From: JBBQUN01 sp038212405 | Lineage (GTDB): Bacteria > Actinomycetota > Acidimicrobiia > Acidimicrobiales > SZUA-35 | Direction: 5' to 3' | DNA length: 5,094 bases | Assembly: GCA_038212405.1 (NCBI GenBank) | Contig: JBBQUN010000319.1 | Location: 1 to 5,094 of the forward strand | Part shown: positions 1 through 5,094 of the stretch, in pieces | How the letters are laid out: every line of letters begins with the position of its first letter | Numbering within the stretch: the first letter of the stretch is position 1 | Translations under genes and position numbers: made by a program | Notes under the pieces: model-generated | The model's database searches: none | Told to the model about the DNA's origin: nothing | Seen by the model: the letters and a program-made list of their open reading frames with translations, nothing else

Positions 1-2070
1 CTGCGCGAAGCCGGATTCGACATGGATCTCGACGGCGTCGACAGCCACTCGATCCAGTATCAGAACGCCAACAACTCGGTTCGTGTCACCGACGAGTTCA
101 TGCAGGCCGTCCTCGACGACGGTGACTGGAGCCTCGTTGCCCGCACCGATGGCTCGATCATCAAGACCGTCAAGGCTCGTGACATCATGCGCCAGTTCTC
201 CCAGGCCACCTGGGAATGCGCCGATCCGGGCATGCAGTTCGACACCACGATCAACCGCTGGCACACCTCGGCCAATACCGGCAAGATCAACGGATCGAAC
301 CCGTGCAGCGAATACATGCATCTCGACAACTCCGCCTGCAATCTGGCCAGCCTCAACCTCCTCACGTTCCTCAACGACGACAACACCTTCGATGTCGAGG
401 GCTACAAGGTTGCGATCGAGCACGTTTTCACGGCCCAGGAAATCATGGTCGGCCGGGCCGATTACCCCACCGAACCCATCGGTGAGACCTCACGCCAGTT
501 CCGCCAGCTCGGTCTCGGCTACGCCAACATCGGCGCCCTGCTGATGAACCTCGGCCTGCCCTATGACTCTAACGAGGGCCGTGCCCTCGCCGCTTCGCTC
601 ACCTCGCTCATGACCGGTCACGCCTATCTCACCTCGGCCCGCACCGCCAGCCGCATGGGAGCCCACGCCGGCTACACCGACAACAAAGAGCACATGCTTC
701 GGGTGCTCGAGCAGCACCGGGCCGCCAACGCCTCGATCGACGAAGACCTCGCGCCGATCGACATCCTCAGCGAAGCCCAGCAGTCATGGGACGCGGTCTG
801 CGAACTCGCACCCCAGGTCGGTGTTCGCAACGCGCAGGCCACGGTGCTCGCTCCCACCGGAACCATCGGGCTGCTGATGGACTGCGACACCACCGGCATC
901 GAGCCCGATCTCGGCTTGGCCAAGATGAAGAAGCTCGTCGGCGGCGGCACCATGATGATCGTCAACAAGTCGGTCCCCCGTGCGCTCAAGCGTCTCGGCT
1001 ATTCCGAGCAGGCGGCCCAAGCCATCGTCGACTACGTCGATGAGAACAAGTCGATCCTCGGTGCACCAGGACTCGACCCCAACCACGTGTCGGTGTTCGC
1101 CTGTTCGATGGGCGACAACCCCATCCACTACCTCGGCCACGTCAAGATGATGGCGGCCGTACAGCCGTTCATCTCCGGCGCCATTTCCAAGACCGTGAAC
1201 ATGCCCGAAGAGGTCACGGTCGAAGACATCGAGCAGCTCCACATCGATGCCTGGCAGATGGGCGTCAAGGCCATTGCCATCTACCGCGACAACTGCAAGG
1301 TGGCCCAGCCGCTCTCCATGGCCAAGAAGGGCGACACCGAAGGTTCGAGCGCCGGCACCGATGCTGCTGCGGCCGCCTTGACCGCCCCGATCACCCAGAT
1401 CGTCGAGAAGGTCATCTACAAGCCGGTCCGTGAGCGTCTGCCTCGCAACCGCCAGAGCCGCACGTTCGACTTCCGGGTCGCCGATTGTAAGGGCTTCGTC
1501 ACCGTCGGTGAATACGAAGACGGACGCCCCGGCGAGATCTTCCTCCGGGTGGCCAAGCAGGGTTCCACCCTGGCCGGCATCATGGATGCGCTCGCCATCT
1601 CGCTCAGCCATGGCCTGCAATACGGCGTTCCGCTGCGCAACTACGTGCAGACCTTCACCGGTATGCGCTTCGAGCCGGCCGGTATGACCGACGATCCCGA
1701 GATCCGGATCGCCAGCTCGATCATGGATTACCTGTTCCGCAAACTCGCCGTGCTGTACCTCAGCTACGACGAGCGGGCCGAGCTCGGCATCTTCACCGTC
1801 AACGAGCGGACCCAGCAGACGTTGCCCGGCGTCGATGACACCGCCACCGTGCAGGGCCATGACATTGCCGCCGATCCTCCTTCGATCGATTCCGCCGATG
1901 ACATCATCGACATGATCGCCGCCGAGCAGCAGCGGACAACGGCTCGGCCCCAGGCCGGGATCGTCGTCGATCCCGATGCGCCGCTCTGTTTCACCTGTGG
2001 CATCAAGATGCAACGCGCCGGTAGCTGCCACGCCTGCCCATCGTGTGGCAGCACGAGCGGTTGCAGCTGA
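1..2070 (+). CDS. nrdJ: Vitamin B12-dependent (class II) ribonucleotide reductase, 5'-truncated by the window edge
   Basis: This cytosolic enzyme reduces ribonucleotides to deoxyribonucleotides, using adenosylcobalamin to make a thiyl radical without oxygen. The frame is open from base 1 and gives 689 residues; family members are usually about 900-1000 residues, so roughly 250-300 N-terminal residues lie outside. Visible residue numbers follow. The finger-loop motif NPCSEY is at 100-105: N100, C102 and E104 are the catalytic Asn, radical Cys and Glu. C113 (in DNSACNLAS) fits one half of the active-site disulfide pair; its partner would lie upstream of the window. The phosphate-loop motif PTGTIG is at 285-290. 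The barrel ends near YRDNCKVAQPLS (about 428-439). An Ala-rich linker (about 440-475) leads to the C-terminal TSCPD-type domain (about 477-585). A Cys-rich tail follows, with cysteines at 663, 666, 676, 679, 682 and 688, as in the NrdJ redox tail. No intein interrupts these blocks. S90 sits where I recall Cys in many relatives (HTCPN). The gene ends at TGA, followed by a strong terminator. The promoter is not in view. Confidence 0.97.
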   Translation: MREAGFDMDLDGVDSHSIQYQNANNSVRVTDEFMQAVLDDGDWSLVARTDGSIIKTVKARDIMRQFSQATWECADPGMQFDTTINRWHTSANTGKINGSNPCSEYMHLDNSACNLASLNLLTFLNDDNTFDVEGYKVAIEHVFTAQEIMVGRADYPTEPIGETSRQFRQLGLGYANIGALLMNLGLPYDSNEGRALAASLTSLMTGHAYLTSARTASRMGAHAGYTDNKEHMLRVLEQHRAANASIDEDLAPIDILSEAQQSWDAVCELAPQVGVRNAQATVLAPTGTIGLLMDCDTTGIEPDLGLAKMKKLVGGGTMMIVNKSVPRALKRLGYSEQAAQAIVDYVDENKSILGAPGLDPNHVSVFACSMGDNPIHYLGHVKMMAAVQPFISGAISKTVNMPEEVTVEDIEQLHIDAWQMGVKAIAIYRDNCKVAQPLSMAKKGDTEGSSAGTDAAAAALTAPITQIVEKVIYKPVRERLPRNRQSRTFDFRVADCKGFVTVGEYEDGRPGEIFLRVAKQGSTLAGIMDALAISLSHGLQYGVPLRNYVQTFTGMRFEPAGMTDDPEIRIASSIMDYLFRKLAVLYLSYDERAELGIFTVNERTQQTLPGVDDTATVQGHDIAADPPSIDSADDIIDMIAAEQQRTTARPQAGIVVDPDAPLCFTCGIKMQRAGSCHACPSCGSTSGCS

Positions 2071-2103
2071 CACCCTGAAGGTCTGTCCTCTCGAGCAAGC
2101 CAA

Positions 2104-2147
2104 AGCGGGACCCGCACTCGATGAGTGCGGGCCCCGCTCGTTTTCTG
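2104..2147 (+). terminator. Intrinsic terminator of nrdJ, possibly bidirectional
   Basis: Two 16-base arms (2104-2119 and 2123-2138) pair with a single A-C mismatch around the 3-base loop GAT. The stem is very GC-rich, and CGTTTTCT follows on the plus strand. It lies 34 bases after the nrdJ stop, as expected for a Rho-independent terminator. Read on the minus strand, the same stem is followed by TTTGGCTT, a weaker U tract. It lies about 54 bases beyond the transporter stop, so it may also stop convergent transcription. Plus-strand function is well supported; minus-strand function is inference. Confidence 0.87.
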
Positions 2148-2191
2148 CTCTGACCTAGGCCCGTGCTCTGGGTCAAGAACCTGTCGAGGAG

Positions 2192-3610
2192 TCAGCCGGC
2201 AACCGGCGCCGGTTGCTTCACTTCCACTCGAGCATCGCCAGCGTTGGCAGGTCGATAGAAGAACCAGAGCATGATCGGGCTGAGGCTCATCAGCGCCACC
2301 ATCGACCACCATCCCAATTGGAACTCCTCGATCCGCTCGCCAACGACGGCGTCGCCGATGATGGCCGCCGTGATCGCGACACCGAAGGCCGAACACGCCG
2401 ACCGCGCCATGTTGTAAGCAGCATTCGCGGCGCCGAGTTGATGATCGGGAATCTCGCGAAGCGCTGCCGCGTTCGCCGGTCCGAGCATGAACGCCATACC
2501 AACACCGATCGCAATCGTGCCGGGAAGGAAGGCGGTCACATAGACCTCGTCGGTCGGCAATCGCCAGGCCATCCATGCGGTGCCGAGGGTGGCCAGGGTG
2601 CCGCCGAACATGAGGAGTTCGCGATAGCCGTAGCGATCGACCATGCGTCCGGCGAGGGACGACAACAGCACGAGCGTGATCGGGCCGGGCGTCATGGCCA
2701 TGCCGATCTGGAGGTTCGAATAGTCCCAGACGTCGTTGAGGAACAGCGGATAGAGAAACCACGTTGCGGCAGTCGATGCCGAGAGCAGCGCGCTGGCACC
2801 GGTCACGACACGGAACGATCGAATGTCGAGGAGTCCGAGATCGAGTAGCGGCTCGGCGTGGCGTCGAGACGAGACAACGAAGGTCACTGCGCTGATCACG
2901 GTGACAAGGAAGACGGCGATGATTCTTCCATCGATCCACCCCCACGCCCGTCCCTGCACGATGACGAACGTTGCACCACCGATGGCGAGCGTGCCGGTGA
3001 CCGTACCGACGAGGTCGAGTGGCGGTGGTTTCTCGACAACGGTGTCATCGGCCATGACTCTCGACGCCAGGATCATGCCGGCCACAGCGATCGGGACCAC
3101 GATGGCAAACACGAACCGCCAGCTCGAAACCTCGAGCAACGCGGCAGCCACGGTTGGCGCCGCCGCTGCGCCGAGCACCCCCATCGATGACCAGAGCGAG
3201 ACGACCGACCCGTGCTTCTCCTTCGGGTACAGCGGCAGCACCGTGGCCAACGACGACGGAATCATGAGGGCGACCCCAACGGCCTGGATGGCCCGAGCAG
3301 CAATCACGAGGTTGATGCTGGGCGCAACGGCAGACAACGCCGCGCCAACCGCGAAGACCCCCAACCCCGACATGAAGATCCGACGCCGCCCGACGCGATC
3401 GGCCAATCGACCGCCGAGCAGCATGAAGGTCACCTGTGTGACGGCAAAGGCCGAGATCACCCACGAGATGTGGGTGAGGCCGACACCGGTGAACTCGTCT
3501 TCGAGTACCGGTATCGCGATGTTGGTCGCCGTGCCAACGAACGCTGAAAGCAGCATCGCCGTTGCGGCAATGGCGAGCGCCGCTTGGCGCCGTCTGTTGT
3601 CGTCGAGCAT
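2192..3610 (-). CDS. MFS transporter, DHA2-like family with 14 predicted transmembrane helices
   Basis: This 472-residue integral membrane protein probably exports small molecules; the substrate cannot be read from sequence. By hydrophobicity, about 14 helices can be placed: near 10-34, 46-66, 79-97, 100-123, 136-159, 165-184, 200-219, 229-247, 267-290, 301-322, 330-349, 357-378, 402-422 and 433-452. Length and helix count fit the EmrB/QacA-type DHA2 family. MFS motif A is intact at 66-79 (GGRLADRVGRRRIF), with a decayed copy at 321-330 (GRMVDRYGYR). The phrase PLLDLGLLDIRSF (254-266) before helix 9 is also typical. Two signatures are altered. The helix-1 motif, usually LDxTIVNVALP, reads FVGTATNIAIP, with V25 in place of Asp. 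Motif C near 147-158 keeps P152 but has Ala at three usual Gly positions. The start is ATG 3608-3610; no Shine-Dalgarno precedes it, but a promoter-like pair fits a leaderless start. It is convergent with nrdJ and divergent from the acetyltransferase. A drug/proton antiporter is the default guess, weakened by these substitutions. Confidence 0.93.
   Translation of the reverse strand: MLDDNRRRQAALAIAATAMLLSAFVGTATNIAIPVLEDEFTGVGLTHISWVISAFAVTQVTFMLLGGRLADRVGRRRIFMSGLGVFAVGAALSAVAPSINLVIAARAIQAVGVALMIPSSLATVLPLYPKEKHGSVVSLWSSMGVLGAAAAPTVAAALLEVSSWRFVFAIVVPIAVAGMILASRVMADDTVVEKPPPLDLVGTVTGTLAIGGATFVIVQGRAWGWIDGRIIAVFLVTVISAVTFVVSSRRHAEPLLDLGLLDIRSFRVVTGASALLSASTAATWFLYPLFLNDVWDYSNLQIGMAMTPGPITLVLLSSLAGRMVDRYGYRELLMFGGTLATLGTAWMAWRLPTDEVYVTAFLPGTIAIGVGMAFMLGPANAAALREIPDHQLGAANAAYNMARSACSAFGVAITAAIIGDAVVGERIEEFQLGWWSMVALMSLSPIMLWFFYRPANAGDARVEVKQPAPVAG
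2199..2216. repeat. Perfect 18-base palindrome at the 3' end of the transporter gene
   Basis: GCAACCGGCGCCGGTTGC equals its own reverse complement over all 18 bases, with no spacer. It covers the last codons of the transporter gene (QPAPVA), a few bases inside its stop. No T tract follows on the minus strand, so it is not a classical terminator by itself. It may be a hairpin that protects the mRNA 3' end, a protein-binding site, or a product of GC-rich codon use. Confidence 0.5.
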
Positions 3611-3616
3611 CGTCAG

Positions 3617-3646
3617 AAGCTAGCGACGATTCCCACCGTCGTCGAA
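3617..3646 (-). promoter_or_regulatory. Putative leaderless promoter of the MFS transporter
   Basis: On the minus strand, TTCGAC (3641-3646) resembles a -35 box. After an 18-base spacer, TAGCTT (3617-3622) matches the TAnnnT -10 pattern of high-GC actinobacteria. Counting the A of the ATG (3610) as +1 puts this hexamer exactly at -12 to -7. The transcript would then begin at the start codon, which agrees with the lack of a Shine-Dalgarno sequence. It is a pattern match only. Confidence 0.45.
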
Positions 3647-3687
3647 AGGCCCGACGCCCTACGCCGAATGGTGGCATCGTGGTGGCG

Positions 3688-4155
3688 ATGTCATCGATTC
3701 GTAGAGCAGGAACCACCGATCGAGAACAGCTTCTGGAGCTGATCGGAGCGTTCTACACCGTCGACGATCATCCCTTCGATGCCGCCCACATCACTGCTGC
3801 CCTCGATCCGCTCCTGGTCGACGATCGACATGGGCAGGTCTGGTTGGCGACGAGTGAGGCCGACGAGCAGCTGGCTGTCGGCTACGCCGTTGTCACCTGG
3901 GGATGGTCGCTGGAATCGGGAGGGCCCGAGTCCCTCCTCGACGAGCTCTTCGTCTCGGACCGCGGCCGCGGCCTTGGTGCTGGGTTGATCGAGTGGGTGA
4001 AACACGAGGCTGCTCGCCATGGTGCACGTTCGATGCTGCTCGAGACCGAAGCCCCGAACGAGGCGGCCCGCCGGTTCTATCGTCGTCATGGGTTCAGCGA
4101 CGAGGGATCGACCTGGATGATCGCCCAGCTCGAACTGGTCAGCGAAACCGACTGA
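3688..4155 (+). CDS. GNAT-family N-acetyltransferase
   Basis: This is a single-domain, 155-residue cytosolic enzyme predicted to transfer acetyl from acetyl-CoA to an amine; the acceptor is unknown. The GNAT core is clear. The beta-4 strand LLDELFVS (83-90) leads into the acetyl-CoA pyrophosphate loop RGRGLG (92-97), which fits the R/Q-x-x-G-x-G/A pattern, and then helix 3 (about 99-111). The strand SMLLET (115-120) is followed by EAPNEAARRFYRRHGF (121-136), the usual C-terminal signature with N124, Y131, G135 and F136. The N-terminal IRRAGTTDREQLLELI is also typical. ATG 3688 is chosen because family homology begins there. In-frame GTG codons at 3679 and 3682 are alternatives; 3682 has GGTGG (3670-3674) seven bases upstream, a better ribosome-binding spacing than ATG 3688 has. 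The frame stays open back to 3562, but that part overlaps the divergent transporter gene and shows no family similarity. The gene is divergent from the transporter across 77 bases and lies 65 bases before the M19 gene, with no clear terminator between. Confidence 0.9.
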   Translation: MSSIRRAGTTDREQLLELIGAFYTVDDHPFDAAHITAALDPLLVDDRHGQVWLATSEADEQLAVGYAVVTWGWSLESGGPESLLDELFVSDRGRGLGAGLIEWVKHEAARHGARSMLLETEAPNEAARRFYRRHGFSDEGSTWMIAQLELVSETD

Positions 4156-4162
4156 GCTGCCT

Positions 4163-4191
4163 ATGACGGCGCGTATCGATTGGCCTACCGT
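4163..4191 (+). promoter_or_regulatory. Putative promoter of the M19 hydrolase gene
   Basis: ATGACG (4163-4168) keeps the TGAC core of a -35 box. A 17-base spacer separates it from TACCGT (4186-4191), a TAnnnT -10 box. Transcription would start near A4198, giving a leader of about 23 bases that contains the Shine-Dalgarno sequence. Read-through from the acetyltransferase gene is equally possible, because no terminator is evident between 4156 and 4220. Confidence 0.38.
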
Positions 4192-4209
4192 CGCGGCACT
4201 CGTAACGCT

Positions 4210-4213
4210 GGAG
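4210..4213 (+). promoter_or_regulatory. Ribosome binding site of the M19 hydrolase
   Basis: GGAG lies seven bases upstream of ATG 4221, which is near-ideal spacing. It decides the start, because the conserved metal motif begins only nine residues further on and no better in-frame start precedes it. Confidence 0.75.
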
Positions 4214-4220
4214 CCTCGAC

Positions 4221-5094
4221 ATGACGCAATCGCACGGACCATGGATCGACCTGCACGCTCACCCCGGCCGGTGTTTCCTTGCCGGCTATGACGACGCGTC
4301 GCCCCTGGTGCGACAGCTCGGAGTGGCAACGCCTGTTGCTTCGATCACCAGCGCTGCCGCGGCTGGCGTCTGCTGCGTCAGCGTCTCGACCGTCGCTGAC
4401 CTTGCGGTGTTGCGCAACGTCGATGGAGGTCTGAAGGCAGCACGCGAGTTCGAACCCGGCGAGGCCCGAGCCGATCACGACCAACAGCTGGCTGGTCTGG
4501 CGTCAGTCTTCGGTGACGTGCGCCAGGCTCGCACCGCAGCCGACATCGCCGCGGCCAACCTCGACGGTGAAGGGTCGGCGTTCATTTCGTGCGAGGGCGC
4601 CGACTTTCTCGATGGTGACACCGCCGGTCTGGTCGATGCGCATGCGGTCGGTGCCCGCATGATCACGCTCGTGCACTATCGACTCAACGAACTGGGCGAC
4701 ATCCAGACCGAGACGCCTCGTCATGGCGGCCTGACCCCGTTCGGTCGAGAGGTGGTGGTCGAGATGAATCGGCTCGGCATGATCGTCGATCTTGCTCATG
4801 CCACCTTCGACACCACGGTCGGAGCGCTCGACGTGTCCGCCGACCCGATCGTCATTTCGCACAGCCACCTCGCTGGTCCTGACTCGGAGCACCCGCGGCT
4901 CCTCACCAACGACCACGCACGAGTGGTAGCCGATGCCGGTGGGCTGGTTGGAGCGTGGCCAGCGGGCGTGACCGCAACAACGTTGGGTGACTACGTCGAT
5001 GAGATCTGCCGGCTCGTCGAACTGGTCGGTGTCGCCCATGTCGCCATCGGTACCGACCTCGACGCCAACTACAAGCCAGTCCTCACCGAGTACC
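4221..5094 (+). CDS. Peptidase family M19 (membrane-dipeptidase-like) metal hydrolase, 3'-truncated by the window edge
   Basis: The frame is open from ATG 4221 to the edge, giving 291 residues; M19 proteins usually have about 320-400, so the C-terminus is missing. The family are two-metal (zinc) hydrolases of the amidohydrolase fold that cleave dipeptides and related amides. Key residues follow the order and spacing of renal dipeptidase. The first metal motif is IDLHAHPG (H12, H14). The bridging Glu is E125 (FISCEGADF). H152 lies in LVHYRLNELGD. Metal-ligand His residues are H193 (VDLAHAT) and H214 (ISHSHLAG). A probable substrate-carboxylate Arg is R226 (HPRLLTND), and the catalytic-site Asp is D279 (AIGTDLDAN). 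The stretch HGGLTPFGREVVVEMNRLGM (168-187) is also typical. The first motif is H-x-H where renal dipeptidase has H-x-D. No signal peptide or membrane segment is seen at the N-terminus, so it is probably cytosolic. Substrate is unknown: a dipeptide or a D-amino-acid-containing peptide is possible, and some M19 relatives may act on other amides. Confidence 0.95.
   Translation, partial: MTQSHGPWIDLHAHPGRCFLAGYDDASPLVRQLGVATPVASITSAAAAGVCCVSVSTVADLAVLRNVDGGLKAAREFEPGEARADHDQQLAGLASVFGDVRQARTAADIAAANLDGEGSAFISCEGADFLDGDTAGLVDAHAVGARMITLVHYRLNELGDIQTETPRHGGLTPFGREVVVEMNRLGMIVDLAHATFDTTVGALDVSADPIVISHSHLAGPDSEHPRLLTNDHARVVADAGGLVGAWPAGVTATTLGDYVDEICRLVELVGVAHVAIGTDLDANYKPVLTEY

Noticed and set aside
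298..870. Possible intein in NrdJ, a frequent intein host
   Set aside because: The usual conserved blocks, NPCSEY and PTGTIG, and the sequence between them are continuous, with no insertion.
1318..1428. Ala-rich low-complexity stretch in nrdJ as a possible frameshift or fusion point
   Set aside because: It is an in-frame linker between the catalytic barrel and the C-terminal TSCPD-type domain, which follows in the same frame as expected for the family.
784..2103. Long minus-strand open frame (439 codons) opposite nrdJ
   Set aside because: It lies fully antisense to a strongly conserved gene. Its composition (rich in Gly, Asp, Val, Arg and Ala) is typical of the shadow of GC-rich codons, and it has no recognisable domain.
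2148..2191. Repeated GCTCTG and the short inverted pair TGACC/GGTCA
   Set aside because: The stem is only 5 bases with a 14-base loop and no T tract. It is too weak to call a terminator or operator.
1764..2945. Minus-strand open frame (393 codons) spanning the nrdJ end and the transporter 3' part
   Set aside because: It crosses the terminator and two real genes in the wrong frame, is rich in Arg and Cys, and has none of the hydrophobic helices seen in the true transporter frame.
2823..3623. Plus-strand open frame (266 codons) opposite the transporter
   Set aside because: Its Thr/Ser/Ala-rich translation is a mirror of the transporter codons. The minus-strand frame has clear MFS motifs.
3562..3687. 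N-terminal extension of the acetyltransferase to ATG 3562
   Set aside because: The extension is Arg-rich, lacks family similarity and overlaps the 5' end of the divergent transporter gene. GNAT homology starts at the residue coded by 3688.
3960..3971. 12-base palindrome CCGCGGCCGCGG
   Set aside because: It is explained by the codons CGC GGC CGC GGC of the conserved RGRG acetyl-CoA loop in the acetyltransferase.

Overview
The window is high-GC DNA (roughly 60-65% by eye) with tightly packed genes. The B12-dependent ribonucleotide reductase, GC-rich codon choice and an apparent leaderless promoter point to an actinobacterium. An Acidimicrobiia-like lineage is my guess from general look only; no marker gene here settles it.

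Layout: (1) 1-2070, plus strand, is the 3' three-quarters of nrdJ, the adenosylcobalamin-dependent class II ribonucleotide reductase, cut off by the left edge. (2) 2071-2191 is a 121-base convergent intergenic region holding a strong intrinsic terminator (2104-2147). (3) 2192-3610, minus strand, is a 14-helix major facilitator superfamily (MFS) transporter of the DHA2 (EmrB/QacA-like) type. (4) 3611-3687 is a 77-base divergent intergenic region. It carries a promoter-like pair for the transporter placed so that the transcript would start at the A of its ATG. (5) 3688-4155, plus strand, is a 155-residue GNAT-family N-acetyltransferase. (6) 4156-4220 is a 65-base spacer with a promoter-like pair and a Shine-Dalgarno sequence. 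(7) 4221-5094, plus strand, is the first 291 residues of a peptidase family M19 (membrane-dipeptidase-like) metal hydrolase, cut off by the right edge.

The genes do not form one obvious pathway. NrdJ is a housekeeping enzyme of dNTP supply and is isolated from the rest by its terminator. The transporter and the acetyltransferase are divergent and share a short control region, so they may respond to the same compound, but this is inference. The M19 gene follows the acetyltransferase on the same strand and may be read both from it and from its own promoter.

I see no tRNA, rRNA, CRISPR array, insertion sequence, phage gene, toxin-antitoxin pair or recognisable new system. The points worth a second look are modest: substituted signature residues in the transporter, a His-x-His first metal motif in the M19 enzyme, the leaderless start, and a perfect 18-base palindrome at the transporter's 3' end.
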